Source: Colimorpha_A sp900556615
GTDB lineage: Bacteria > Bacillota > Clostridia > Oscillospirales > CAG-272
Assembly: GCA_963598415.1 (NCBI GenBank)
Contig: CAVBUH010000061.1
Span: forward strand, 1-42,067
Length of the DNA: 42,067 bases
Direction: 5' to 3'
Below, piece after piece: positions 1 through 8,642 of the stretch. How positions within the stretch are numbered: the first letter of the stretch is position 1; the number at the start of each line of letters is the position of its first letter. The notes under the pieces are model-generated. The model had not been told where the DNA came from, did not search any database, and saw only the letters and a program-made list of their open reading frames with translations. The position numbers and the translations under genes are program-made.

Positions 1-40
1 CGGCGCAGCGGCACAACAATCCTTGTGCGGTATTGCCTTA
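1..40 (-). repeat. Family 1 repeat, partial, cut by window edge
   Basis: The first 40 bases are the left end of a family 1 element in reverse orientation, finishing in GCGGTATTGCCTTA. The rest lies outside the window. It sits just upstream of the ECF sigma factor promoter. Confidence 0.85.
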
Positions 41-61
41 TGAAAAAAATTTTACACATAC

Positions 62-87
62 TGTAACCTTTTGATAAAAAATACGAC
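62..87 (+). promoter_or_regulatory. Possible ECF-sigma-type promoter of the sigma factor operon
   Basis: TGTAAC at 62-67 and CGAC at 84-87 are 16 bases apart. This matches the AAC/CG-type layout of promoters read by ECF sigma factors, which often control their own operon. Autoregulation is an inference from position and motif shape. No good housekeeping promoter is seen in the same gap. Confidence 0.45.
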
Positions 88-123
88 TTATCTTTATGAA
101 GGCACATACGAAAGGAGTCCCAA

Positions 124-687
124 ATGGATGACGAAAGCATCGTCGGACTGTATTGGCAACGGTCGCCTTACGCAACGGAGGAAACCGCAAAGAAATACGG
201 AATTATGCTGAGAGGAATTTCCTACCGCCTGCTAAAAAATCTTCAGGATTCGGAGGAATGTGTGAACGATACCTATTTGACGGCATGGAACCGTATGCCA
301 AACGACCGCCCGAATTATCTCGGCGCTTACCTATCGAAAATCGTAAGGAACCTATCCATAAACCGTTTCCGAAAAAATCATGCCGAAAAGCGTGGCGGCT
401 GCGGAAATGTTGCCGTCCTCACCGACGAGCTTGCGGAATGTATTCCCGCAAGAGAAGGCAATGTTGAGACATCGTTTGAAAACGGAAGACTGAAAGAAGC
501 TCTCAACCGTTTTTTAACCTCGCTTGACGAGGAAAAACGTGTGGTCTTCCTGCGCCGTTATTTCTTTTCCGACGAAATAGCCGATATCGCAAAGCGAATG
601 GATTGGAAAGAGTCAAAGGTCAAAACAACTCTTTTCAGGCTTCGTGCAGAGCTTCACACATTGCTTGAAAAGGAGGAACTGCTGTGA
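124..687 (+). CDS. ECF-family RNA polymerase sigma factor
   Basis: This 187-residue protein is the size of an ECF (group 4) sigma factor, with the usual two domains. Region 2 spans about residues 25-95 and includes the DSEECVNDTYLTAWN stretch, typical of region 2.2/2.3. Region 4 spans about 120-180, with a helix-turn-helix around EIADIAKRMDWKESKVKTTL. It should direct core polymerase to a small regulon in response to an envelope or extracellular cue. The start is preceded by an AAAGGAG ribosome site eight bases upstream. Its end overlaps the next gene (GTGA), so the two are translationally coupled. The neighbours are a one-pass membrane protein and a VWA lipoprotein, which makes an envelope signal likely. 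The exact ECF subgroup was not determined. Confidence 0.9.
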   Translation: MDDESIVGLYWQRSPYATEETAKKYGIMLRGISYRLLKNLQDSEECVNDTYLTAWNRMPNDRPNYLGAYLSKIVRNLSINRFRKNHAEKRGGCGNVAVLTDELAECIPAREGNVETSFENGRLKEALNRFLTSLDEEKRVVFLRRYFFSDEIADIAKRMDWKESKVKTTLFRLRAELHTLLEKEELL

Positions 688-1277
688 GAGAAAAGGCTTT
701 TTACCTTCTTGACGAGATCGGAGGCGTAGACGACAGCTTCATTTCCGAAGCGGAGAGCTACCGGCGCCGCGGAATCAGAAAAAATCTCTTTCTCGTCTCC
801 AAAATCGCCGCGGCATTTCTTCTCTGTCTCTCCGCCGTACTGCTGAATCTCCGTTTTCTTTCGGAATTCACCGATAAAAAAGGAGAAAACAGTCCCGGAG
901 AAGCTCTGAGTCTTGAGGAAACGCTTCTTGCGTACCGAGAAAAAACCGAAGGACTTTATACCGAAAGTGTCAGCTTCGGCAGCGACATGCTGGTATGGCA
1001 ATATGAGGGAGAAACCGGATATTATGTCATGGAACTCGGAAACAGCGGAAATTCACTGATAACGCTGCTCGGAAGCGGAACCTCGCTTACTCCCGAGGAA
1101 AGCCTTGACTCTTCGCTGCATATATGGCTCTGTACGCAAAACGGAGCCGTGTTCTCTCCGTATCTGCTAAGCTCGGAAGGAAATATCGGCTATAAGTGCC
1201 TATTCGACTACCGTTCGGAAATAGAGCCGAACGAAAAATTCGTTTTAAGACTTGAAAAATTGCTCTCGGAGATCTGA
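684..1277 (+). CDS. Single-pass membrane protein, putative anti-sigma partner
   Basis: The 197-residue protein starts at a GTG overlapping the sigma factor stop codon, with AAAGGAGG placed correctly upstream. It has about 30 cytoplasmic residues, one membrane segment (about 35-55, rich in A, L and V) and an extracytoplasmic part of about 140 residues of unknown fold. N-in/C-out topology, size and coupling to an ECF sigma gene are typical of anti-sigma factors. However, no zinc-binding ZAS motif (HxxxCxxC) is visible, so this is not a classical zinc anti-sigma protein. The short N-terminus resembles the acidic start of clostridial membrane proteins encoded after ECF sigma genes. The role as a sigma inhibitor is inferred from context. 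Confidence 0.6.
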   Translation: MREKAFYLLDEIGGVDDSFISEAESYRRRGIRKNLFLVSKIAAAFLLCLSAVLLNLRFLSEFTDKKGENSPGEALSLEETLLAYREKTEGLYTESVSFGSDMLVWQYEGETGYYVMELGNSGNSLITLLGSGTSLTPEESLDSSLHIWLCTQNGAVFSPYLLSSEGNIGYKCLFDYRSEIEPNEKFVLRLEKLLSEI

Positions 1278-1304
1278 GAGCAACCACCGAAAGGAAAGAA
1301 TACT

Positions 1305-2831
1305 ATGAAAAAGACAGTCTGCACCATTCTTGCAATCATCACCGCGCTTACCGTTACCTCCTGCAGCGCAATGAAAAACGCAATGCCGGAGGGGAATGAC
1401 TATGATCCTGGCGGAGCGAATAATAAGCTTGAAGCAGGGGAACTACTCGAAGAAGACAACGAAATGATAGATATTTCTTCCGAGGATTACGGTAAACTCA
1501 TCGAGAATCAATTCATCCAGGTTTCGGAGCATGCCGTATCAACTTTCTCGGCAGATGTGGATACCGCCTCCTACACCTACTTCCGCAAGCTCTGCACACT
1601 CGGTTACAGCCTGAGCGAGCTTACCGCAACGGCAGGCAGCAGCATACGAACCGAGGAAATGATAAACTATTTCTCCTATGAGGGCAATTCTCCGAAGGAC
1701 GGTGATCTTTTCGGTGTAAAAACCGTGATCGCCGACTGCCCGTGGAATCCCGAAGCCAAGCTGCTGACGCTTACCCTGAATACCGAAAAAGCGGTCAGCA
1801 AGCAGAAAAACAATCTTGTTTTCCTGATAGACGTATCCGGCTCAATGCAAAGCTCGGATAAGCTTGAACTTCTGAAAAAATCCTTTTCCTATCTCATTGA
1901 CGCCCTTTCGGAGGACGATGTAATTTCTATCGTCACCTATTCAGGGAAGGAAGAGGTTGTGCTTGAGGGCTGTGCCGGGAACAAAGCGGAAGCCATCCGA
2001 AAAGCGGTCAATTCTCTCAGCGCAGGCGGCTCCACCAACGGCCAGGCAGGTATTCAAAAGGCATATGAAATTGCCGAAAAATATTTTATACAGGACGGAA
2101 ACAACCGTATCATCATGGCGTCCGACGGTGATCTCAATGTCGGAATATCGAGTGCCGATGATCTGAAGTCCTATATATCCGAAAAACGTCAGAACGGTGT
2201 TTACCTTTCCGTACTTGGGTTCGGCACCGGCAACTACCGTGACGCCAATATGGAGGCGATTGCTGACAACGGAAACGGTGTATATTACTATGTGGATTCC
2301 GATATGGAAGCTGAAAAAATCTTCTGCACTGACCTTCTCTCCACTCTCTATACGGTAGCGAGCGATGTCAAGCTCCAGATAACCTTTAATGCCGAAAGCG
2401 TTTCCCAGTATCGCCTTGTGGGATACGAAAACCGCCTGTTGAACCAGGAAGATTTTGAGGACGACACCAAGGACGCAGGAGAACTTGGTGCGGGACACTC
2501 GGTAACCGTATGCTATGAGCTCATCACCACGGACAGCGCCGATCAAAACGGCGAATGGATGAAGCTCGCCATACGCTATAAGAATCCGGGCGAAACAAAA
2601 AGCAATCTCAATGAATACAGCATCGGAAAAGAAAGCCTTACTTCCGAACCGGACGACGATTTCATATTCATATCCGCCGTTACCGAGCTTTCCATGCTTC
2701 TTCATAACAGTGAATATCTGAAAAACAGTATTACGATTGATACCATTTATGAGACACTAACCGGAATAGAAACCGATGATGAATATAAAACGCAGTTTAT
2801 CAGTCTTATAAAAGGGCTTTCCGGAAAATGA
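1305..2831 (+). CDS. VWA-domain lipoprotein, YfbK-like
   Basis: This 508-residue protein has a lipoprotein signal peptide with lipobox VTSC at about residues 17-20, so it should be tethered outside the membrane. An N-terminal von Willebrand-associated segment (about 60-125, STFSADVDTASYTYFRK, then EEMINYFSY) precedes a VWA domain (about 170-340). That domain carries an intact MIDAS metal site, DVSGSMQS, near residue 175. The C-terminus (about 350-505) looks like the DUF3520-type tail of YfbK proteins. VWA domains bind protein ligands through a divalent metal. The ligand here is unknown. It is the third gene of the ECF sigma operon, 27 bases after the membrane partner, so it may be sensor or effector of that stress circuit. 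Confidence 0.85.
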   Translation: MKKTVCTILAIITALTVTSCSAMKNAMPEGNDYDPGGANNKLEAGELLEEDNEMIDISSEDYGKLIENQFIQVSEHAVSTFSADVDTASYTYFRKLCTLGYSLSELTATAGSSIRTEEMINYFSYEGNSPKDGDLFGVKTVIADCPWNPEAKLLTLTLNTEKAVSKQKNNLVFLIDVSGSMQSSDKLELLKKSFSYLIDALSEDDVISIVTYSGKEEVVLEGCAGNKAEAIRKAVNSLSAGGSTNGQAGIQKAYEIAEKYFIQDGNNRIIMASDGDLNVGISSADDLKSYISEKRQNGVYLSVLGFGTGNYRDANMEAIADNGNGVYYYVDSDMEAEKIFCTDLLSTLYTVASDVKLQITFNAESVSQYRLVGYENRLLNQEDFEDDTKDAGELGAGHSVTVCYELITTDSADQNGEWMKLAIRYKNPGETKSNLNEYSIGKESLTSEPDDDFIFISAVTELSMLLHNSEYLKNSITIDTIYETLTGIETDDEYKTQFISLIKGLSGK

Positions 2832-2839
2832 ACAAGCAG

Positions 2840-2870
2840 ATATGCCGTAAACCCGACGGTGCTGCCTTAA
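2840..2870 (+). repeat. Family 1 repeat, right-end fragment
   Basis: Thirty-one bases ending GGTGCTGCCTTAA match the right end of family 1. They begin nine bases after the VWA gene stop codon. The remainder of the element is missing. Confidence 0.6.
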
Positions 2871-2879
2871 TCATATTCC

Positions 2880-2946
2880 GTCGTTTTTTCCTTGCCGTTC
2901 AATAAATCATCTCGGAAATCTGCGTAACCGATTGATTCAGCAATTC
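2880..2946 (+). repeat. Family 5 repeat, copy 1
   Basis: About 66 bases match, in inverted orientation, the stretch at 24796-24862. Shared words include CCTTGCCGTTCAA, ATCATCTCGGAAATCTGC and GATTGATTCAGC. No open frame of interest crosses it. The rest of the 2832-3253 gap holds family 1 pieces and a terminator. Confidence 0.75.
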
Positions 2947-3057
2947 CCTAAGCTCCGGCAGAATAAAACGCAAATACGGATATACTCTCATACTCAATAT
3001 CCGGTCTTCAATAAAATTTCTCCTTCGTCAAAATTCACTATACCATATAAAAGACCT

Positions 3058-3094
3058 AAGCTGCGGCGCATTTTTCAGAAAGACGCCGCAGCTT
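3058..3094. terminator. Strong intrinsic hairpin between convergent genes
   Basis: AAGCTGCGGCG at 3058-3068 pairs with CGCCGCAGCTT at 3084-3094 around a 15-base loop. T-rich sequence follows on the plus strand. It lies between the VWA gene (+) and the ECF transporter S gene (-), so it may terminate both. Confidence 0.75.
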
Positions 3095-3135
3095 TATTTA
3101 TCCGGATTTACCCGTCATGTATTGCAATATAGATT

Positions 3136-3201
3136 TTAAGGCTATATCGCACAAATCTGACGGCGTATCTGCACTGTCACAATGGTGTGATGTTGCCTTA
3201 A
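3136..3201 (+). repeat. Family 1 repeat, internally deleted (66 bp)
   Basis: It starts TTAAGGCTATATCGCAC and ends GTGTGATGTTGCCTTAA, so both inverted ends of family 1 are kept while most of the middle is gone. Confidence 0.75.
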
Positions 3202-3253
3202 TAATATTTCGGAAGCACGAATCTCAATAAAAAGCTAAAAAACGATCTTCTTT

Positions 3254-3940
3254 TCATACACCGTACTTGTATTTGATCCGTTCAAGCTTTTCACCGAAGG
3301 GCTTGGAGAATAGAGCAAGAAAGATAATATTGGAAACAGAGTATAGTAACGTATGAGGAAGCGCCGTAAGGATCGCACCGGCATAAAGCGTAAGCTTCAG
3401 ACTACCATTATACCACAATACTGTCCATATATCCATTATGAATGAATACATAACGCCGGAAAGCAGACCGTATCCAATAAGCGCAGCGCGGTATTTTTTC
3501 AGCGGCACAGAAAGAAAACCGGCAATCAGACCTATCATGCCCCAGGAAAACATCTGAAAAGGCGTCCACGGTCCCAAGCCGAACCAAAAGTCCGATATTA
3601 AAGCCGAAAGCGCTCCGGTTAAAAAGCCCGATTCTCCGCCGAGATATACGGCAGTTATCACTGTAAGCGCGGTAACCGGCTTGAAGAACGGTATGAACCG
3701 TCCTAAAACAGAGAGAGCCGTCATGACAGCCACAAGAGTCAGCCGCCTTGTTCCGATTTTTTTCTTTTCAAAGCTTGTTATAAAGAGAAGAAGCGACAAT
3801 ACGGCGACAGAAAGGGATATAAAAATATAGCGTCTCCCTCCCGAAATGTGAACTCCGACTGCAATGACAGCAGGAATAAGAAGGAAAGGAAGAATAAATT
3901 TTAAGGCTCGGCGTAATCGTAAATTTTTTATAACTATCAT
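3254..3940 (-). CDS. ECF transporter substrate-binding (S) component
   Basis: The 228-residue, highly hydrophobic protein has about two extra membrane segments at the N-terminus (residues 10-60), then a six-helix core from about residue 65. Motifs such as ALSVLGRFIPFFKP, YLGGESGFLTGALSALISDF and GPWTPFQMFSWGMIGLIAG are typical of S components of energy-coupling-factor transporters, the subunits that bind the vitamin. It is the last gene of an EcfT / EcfA-EcfA' / S operon. Specificity cannot be read from sequence alone. The cobalamin riboswitch and transcobalamin-like protein upstream suggest a corrinoid or a corrinoid precursor (CbrT/CblT-like), which is inference. The start follows GGATGG on an ATG. 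Confidence 0.8.
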   Translation of the reverse strand: MIVIKNLRLRRALKFILPFLLIPAVIAVGVHISGGRRYIFISLSVAVLSLLLFITSFEKKKIGTRRLTLVAVMTALSVLGRFIPFFKPVTALTVITAVYLGGESGFLTGALSALISDFWFGLGPWTPFQMFSWGMIGLIAGFLSVPLKKYRAALIGYGLLSGVMYSFIMDIWTVLWYNGSLKLTLYAGAILTALPHTLLYSVSNIIFLALFSKPFGEKLERIKYKYGV

Positions 3941-3983
3941 GGTCCATCCGGTTTTAGGGAATCACGGAATAAATCGTCAACGC

Positions 3984-4012
3984 AACTTTCCGACAGATTG
4001 ATTCAGCGATTC
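3984..4012. repeat. Family 5 repeat fragment forming the end of the EcfA gene
   Basis: The minus strand reads GAATCGCTGAATCAATC, identical to 17 bases of the repeat at 24796-24862. The TGA inside it is the stop codon of the fused EcfA gene. Confidence 0.6.
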
Positions 4013-5631
4013 TTTAGATTTTTTCTGCATAACGCTTCCGTATCGAAAACAGTAGAAACAAGATCATAATACCCTTCGGTCATACGGCTTGCGGCAGTGG
4101 TATAGTAGCTGTTTCCCGCAAAAAAACGGCGCGGCACATCGGAGGATACAATTTCCCCCCGGAAAAACAAAGCACATCGGTCTGCGATTTCTGCGGCAAA
4201 CTCAACGTCATGCGTTACGGCAATAACGGTAACGCCGGAGGCTTTCAACCTTCTTATTACCGAAACAAGCTTATTCCTGGTATGGGCATCAAGCCCCTTT
4301 GTCGGTTCGTCAAGAAGTAACAGACGCGGCTCCGAAGCAAGTACTTTCGCAAGAGCAAGAAGCTGCTGCTGTCCTCCCGAAAGATCATACGGATGGCTGT
4401 CTGACAGCTCGGAAAAACCGAAAGAAAACCTTTCCGCTTCGAAGCTTATTTCCTGAAGCTCTTCCCTTACCGTGTTGCGGGAAAAAAGGGTTTGAACATC
4501 CTGAGGAAGCATTGCCAAACATCCCCGGTAAAGAGTTCCGTCCCGGTAGTCACGAAGCTTTTTCCCAAATATCTTAATTTTTCCGGCATACGGCTTGACA
4601 AGCGCCGCCGCCGCGGAGAGAGCGGTGGATTTACCGGAGCCGTTTCCTCCGAGAATACAGAATATTTCATTATCATATACCTTGAAGGATAAGCCGCGAA
4701 GCACATCGGGAAGCTCCTTTGCATAGCGGAAAAATACGTCGCAAAATTCAAGAGCTACGCTTTCCGAATGTCGATACATCTCCTCCGGCAAAGCTCTTAT
4801 CTCGTTTCCGAAGTGCTTTTCTATAAATTTTCTCCCCTCACAGACGGCAAGAGGACATGAAGCAGGTATGTCAAAACAGGAAAAAAGCCTTACTGACGCC
4901 GGCATTCCCTCCAGTATCTCTTTTTTTTCTCTCAAAGCTGACACTGTATTCCGTGTTTTACCGAAGGCAATTGATTTCCCTTTTTCAAGTACAAGAAGCC
5001 TGTCCGATACCGGAAGCACCTCTTCAAGGCGGTGCTCCGTCATAAGGACCGTAAGAGACAGCTCCCGGTTAAGCTTTGCTACCGTGGCAACGAAATCTGC
5101 CGCCGCAATCGGATCCAGCTGTGCGGTAGGCTCGTCAAGAAGAAGAAGCTCAGGCTGCATTACCATAACGGAGGCAAGGCTGAGAAGCTGCTTCTGCCCT
5201 CCCGAAAGCTCTGAAACGCTTTTCTCAAACCAATCCTCGATTCCGAAATAACAGGCAGTTTCTGCCACGCGGCGGCGTATTACCTCGCTTGAAAGTCCCA
5301 TATTTTCAAGACCGAAGGCAAGCTCGTGCCAAACCTTGTCGGTAACAATCTGCTGCTCCGGATTCTGCATCACATAACCTATCCTGCAAGCACTGTTTTT
5401 TTCATCAATATTGAAAAGCGGCTCTCCGAGGAAACGAATCTCTCCTTTAAGCTCCCCGTTTGGGATAAGCTCCTTCTTAAGCAGCCGCAGCAGCGTGGAT
5501 TTCCCGCTTCCCGTAGCCCCGCATATAACGGCAAAATCCCCTTTGTTTACCGAGAAGGAAAGATCTGTTATCGCGTTTTCTTTTCCGAGTGAATACCGGA
5601 AGCTCAGGCTTTTGACAGTAAGTATTTCCAC
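4003..5631 (-). CDS. Fused ECF transporter ATPase (EcfA-EcfA' in one chain)
   Basis: This 542-residue protein has two complete ABC ATPase domains in tandem. Domain 1 has Walker A GATGSGKST (about 37-45), signature LSGGQKQ and Walker B LLLLDEPTAQLD. Domain 2 starts near 290, with GGNGSGKST, signature LSGGQQQ and LLLLDEPTKGLD. Switch histidines are present in MTEHR and VTHD. Both sites look intact, so it should power the EcfT/S complex by ATP hydrolysis. The GTG start overlaps the end of EcfT by 28 bases, showing tight coupling. The last codons and stop fall in a short repeat (see 3984-4012). Fused EcfAs are common in clostridial vitamin transporters. Confidence 0.92.
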   Translation of the reverse strand: MEILTVKSLSFRYSLGKENAITDLSFSVNKGDFAVICGATGSGKSTLLRLLKKELIPNGELKGEIRFLGEPLFNIDEKNSACRIGYVMQNPEQQIVTDKVWHELAFGLENMGLSSEVIRRRVAETACYFGIEDWFEKSVSELSGGQKQLLSLASVMVMQPELLLLDEPTAQLDPIAAADFVATVAKLNRELSLTVLMTEHRLEEVLPVSDRLLVLEKGKSIAFGKTRNTVSALREKKEILEGMPASVRLFSCFDIPASCPLAVCEGRKFIEKHFGNEIRALPEEMYRHSESVALEFCDVFFRYAKELPDVLRGLSFKVYDNEIFCILGGNGSGKSTALSAAAALVKPYAGKIKIFGKKLRDYRDGTLYRGCLAMLPQDVQTLFSRNTVREELQEISFEAERFSFGFSELSDSHPYDLSGGQQQLLALAKVLASEPRLLLLDEPTKGLDAHTRNKLVSVIRRLKASGVTVIAVTHDVEFAAEIADRCALFFRGEIVSSDVPRRFFAGNSYYTTAASRMTEGYYDLVSTVFDTEALCRKNLKNR

Positions 5632-6482
5632 CTTATATCCCCCTGTATCTGAATAAATGACGGAAGAAGCGCAAGCGCACCATAGGAAAAATACGCTGCT
5701 GCGGCAAGCGGAGAAAGAGATATCCCCGTTATGGCGGGGTAATAGGAAAACTCCAGCGCTCCGAGAGCCGTTCCGAGAAGAGTGACTGAAAAAAGCAGCA
5801 GAGAAGCCAAAAGGAGAAACAGATCGGAACGGCGGAAACGGTAAAGCGTGAAATAGGTTCTCTTCCCGATTCCGTAGCCTCGCGCGGTCATACTGTCGGA
5901 GGTGATGATTCCGTTCTCAAGCGCCCAGGTAACCATGACGGAAAAAATCCGAATATTTTCGCGAAACTGTCCTGACAACGTTTCCATATCAAACAATCCG
6001 AGTACTTTCTGCGCATTTTTTACCTTTTCCGCTTGTCTCCGATAAAGCGGGACATAACGAAGCGCCGTTGAAAAAATCAGCGCCAGCTTTGGCGATATTC
6101 CTCCCAGCAGATACAGCAGACGATCGCTTGTCATGATCTGCGAGAAGGAACGAAACCAGCACAGCGCCGATACGATCATGGCAGACGCGGCAGCACCGTA
6201 TACTGCGGCTTCAAACGTAAAGGGTATGTCGTTTAAGACGAAAAGCACCGTCACACCGTTATGACTGAATATCGGATTGATAAGCGCCAAAATAACAAAC
6301 GCCGCTGCAAGTGACAGAAGACAGCCTCTCTCCCTGCTTCCGTTTCTTGTGACAAGCAGTACGACCGCTCCTATGAGGGACAACAGGATGATAACAGGAT
6401 TCATACTGAACATTACCGTCCCCGCCGCACAAAGAAAATATACGGCAACAGCTATCGGATTGTAGTCTGAAAACCGCCTCAT
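5604..6482 (-). CDS. ecfT: ECF transporter transmembrane component EcfT
   Basis: The 292-residue protein has about five to six membrane segments and a long cytoplasmic coupling region (about 125-205). This contains SDRLLYLLGGISPKLALIF and the diagnostic SMTARGYG motif, where the Ala-Arg-Gly box contacts the ATPase grooves. It joins the S component to the EcfA pair. It is followed immediately by the fused ATPase (28-base overlap) and then the S component, so the three form one transporter. The upstream gap of about 500 bases to the DUF4430 gene holds a family 1 repeat, so continued transcription from the cobalamin riboswitch is likely but not proven. Confidence 0.88.
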   Translation of the reverse strand: MRRFSDYNPIAVAVYFLCAAGTVMFSMNPVIILLSLIGAVVLLVTRNGSRERGCLLSLAAAFVILALINPIFSHNGVTVLFVLNDIPFTFEAAVYGAAASAMIVSALCWFRSFSQIMTSDRLLYLLGGISPKLALIFSTALRYVPLYRRQAEKVKNAQKVLGLFDMETLSGQFRENIRIFSVMVTWALENGIITSDSMTARGYGIGKRTYFTLYRFRRSDLFLLLASLLLFSVTLLGTALGALEFSYYPAITGISLSPLAAAAYFSYGALALLPSFIQIQGDIRWKYLLSKA

Positions 6483-6564
6483 AAGAACCCCCTATATCGT
6501 ATTTTTGGAAGAAAGGAAGATTCCCTCCTTTCGAAGCAATATGCTCTTCTCAAAAAGCTCTATT

Positions 6565-6740
6565 TTAAGGCAATACCGCACAATGATTGTTGCGCAGATG
6601 CGCCGCCGATTTTTCGTCAAACGATACCAATTGAGGAGGCAAGAGCGGCTCCTCTGCCGACAAAATTTGTGAAGTGTGACAAGAAACGGACAAGTAGATT
6701 GCTGTCAAGGTGCAAGCCGTGAACCCGGCGGTGCTGCTTA
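6565..6740 (+). repeat. Family 1 repeat, full length
   Basis: It opens TTAAGGCAATACCGCACAAT and closes GGCGGTGCTGCTTA. The usual inner hairpin (GAGGAG...CTCCTC) is flanked by TTTCGTC/GACAAAA arms. It lies between the DUF4430 gene and ecfT inside the presumed operon. Confidence 0.88.
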
Positions 6741-6989
6741 CTATCTGCCGAACAGACCGCAATGCGGCGTTCGTACACCGATCGGCGCGGTATTTCGCAA
6801 ACAAGACGCTTTTAACCGTTTCGGAAAATTCAGACAGAAGCGAGCGCTTGCTATATCGCTGTTTCCGCACAGCGATGTAACCAAACGCAAGGTTTTGTCA
6901 AAAAAGCGAAAAAGCTTGTACCGGCGCAGCGCCGAAAATGTCGGGAAATCCCGGCTTTCAAGACTTTCGGCGTTGTTCAGCAGGCAGCA
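6741..6989. other. Intergenic stretch with small hairpins, no gene seen
   Basis: No credible coding frame is present. The palindromes CGGCGCAGCGCCG (about 6922) and CGGGAAATCCCG (about 6950) are visible, and either could form an RNA hairpin. Nothing else was recognised. Confidence 0.4.
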
Positions 6990-8642
6990 CTATTTTACAT
7001 CTTCTCCCAGATTGCAGCTATAAGCCCACTCGACAACATCCCCGTCGGAGAGAATATATTCTCCACAGCCGACAGACGGCTGTTCACCGTTTACAAGGAA
7101 CACCCAGCCCGACAAATCCCCGAAATCAAATTCATAGAGATAATTTATCCCCGTAACATAGATAAGACCGGTCGACAAGCTTCCCTGGTATTCCATCTGT
7201 ACAGTGAACCTTTGAGCAGCCTCCGTAAGGATATCAAAGACGGTGTCTTTTTCCGATATGAGAAATTCGGTTTCAGGGAGAATTATGCCGTCAGAGGGAA
7301 TATACTTTGAATCGGATTTTCCGAGCACGGTATCACATCGAATCGTCATCGATACGCATCCGACGGAGTCTGCTTTTGAGTCAGAATTACCGTAGTAATC
7401 TCCGGCGCTTTTGATATCGGCAAAAAAAACGATGATAAGTGCGGCGGAAACAACCGCTATAATCAAGAGATAATTACGCAGTCTTCGTTTTCCGCGTACA
7501 AAAAGAGCAATACAGGCAAAAGCGCCCACCGTAATGATTCCGACGTACATGATAGGCTTAACCGGAATACTGCGGGACCGATTTTCGGTTAAACCGTCAT
7601 GCGTTTCCGTCGATAAATGACTGTCTTCATATTCGGAAGACATGCCATCGGTTTCCGATATGCCGGGATCACCGGATGTTTCATGGAATATATACAAATA
7701 ACCGCTTTCTGTTTGACACAGATAAAGTGATACAAGCGAATAGAAGACCTGCTGTGTGGCGGTATAGTTCGAATTCCCTGCGGTATCTTCCTTCGTATGT
7801 GAAAAGCTCCCGTCTGCCAGCCTGAAATCCAGCATGGCGTCCAGCGAAGAACGTCCGTTTTTGATAAACGACTCTGTCTGCGCGGCATCCATCCCAAGTG
7901 AAGAAAGCGCGGTTATCACCTGCGCCGCGCTTTCCGGATTTTCCTTTCCGTAGCTTTGGAAACCGCCGTTTTCAAGCTGCCTTGCGGAAAGAAGAGAGAG
8001 CGCAGCATCGATTGCATTTCGCACCTCAGCGTTATCGGCATACTGCGGAGCAAGCGCTTGGATTGCCATTGCGGTTACATCGACATCGGATACGGTTCCC
8101 GTAATGGCCCAGCCGCCGTCCGAAAGTCTTGCGGAAAGTATATCTCCGGTCAGGTCTTCAGAGGTATATTCCTTTGATTGCAAACCATTGTTCAAAAGGT
8201 GTAAGCCGCAGACAAGGCTCATGATACCCTGCTTCCCGATAGAATCTTCAAGCGTAAGCATAACAAACTCAGCGTTTTTTCTTCCGCAGGCAGCAAGTGC
8301 GAGCGCGCAGCGCTGGCGAGAGGAGGCGGAAGCTATTCGGTTTTCACGAAGATAGGTCTCCAGAGCGTCGGCATATCCGGTAAGATCAAGCGATCTGTCG
8401 TATTGACCCAGGGCGATAACAAACCATTCCGAGCCTTGTCCCGCGCTGTCGGAAATCTCTCCGTCCAGCCACTCCTGTACGGAATCCGCTCCCGCCTTTT
8501 TTATCATACCGTCAAGTATATCGTCAATCAGTGCTCTTGTCCCGTTTGCCATATCGCTTTCGGCAGCAACAGAAAATCCTCCGATAATAACACCTGCCAT
8601 TATCGGGATACAGCAAAACAGTACCAAAAGCTTATGCTTCAT
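6990..8642 (-). CDS. Transcobalamin-like surface protein (alpha-toroid plus DUF4430)
   Basis: The 550-residue protein has a signal peptide (about 1-27). Helical repeats of prenyltransferase/squalene-cyclase type follow (about 45-310), including DGGWAITGTVSDVDVTAMA and NGGFQSYG, then a polar linker. Two membrane segments lie at about 365-415, and the C-terminal DUF4430 domain at about 425-550 has LPETEFLISEKDTVFDILTE, LYEFDFGDLSGWVFLVNG and DGDVVEWAY. Vertebrate intrinsic factor and transcobalamin have the same order: an alpha-alpha toroid, then a domain of the DUF4430 fold, with B12 held between them. Here the two halves are separated by membrane segments, which is unusual. The ATG overlaps the previous gene by 11 bases. 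Location below a cobalamin riboswitch and above an ECF transporter supports corrinoid capture. Binding itself is inference. Confidence 0.8.
   Translation of the reverse strand: MKHKLLVLFCCIPIMAGVIIGGFSVAAESDMANGTRALIDDILDGMIKKAGADSVQEWLDGEISDSAGQGSEWFVIALGQYDRSLDLTGYADALETYLRENRIASASSRQRCALALAACGRKNAEFVMLTLEDSIGKQGIMSLVCGLHLLNNGLQSKEYTSEDLTGDILSARLSDGGWAITGTVSDVDVTAMAIQALAPQYADNAEVRNAIDAALSLLSARQLENGGFQSYGKENPESAAQVITALSSLGMDAAQTESFIKNGRSSLDAMLDFRLADGSFSHTKEDTAGNSNYTATQQVFYSLVSLYLCQTESGYLYIFHETSGDPGISETDGMSSEYEDSHLSTETHDGLTENRSRSIPVKPIMYVGIITVGAFACIALFVRGKRRLRNYLLIIAVVSAALIIVFFADIKSAGDYYGNSDSKADSVGCVSMTIRCDTVLGKSDSKYIPSDGIILPETEFLISEKDTVFDILTEAAQRFTVQMEYQGSLSTGLIYVTGINYLYEFDFGDLSGWVFLVNGEQPSVGCGEYILSDGDVVEWAYSCNLGEDVK

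Noticed and set aside
1941..2705. 254-codon minus-strand frame opposite the VWA gene
   Set aside because: Shadow of a clear coding gene. The VWA frame has all expected motifs.
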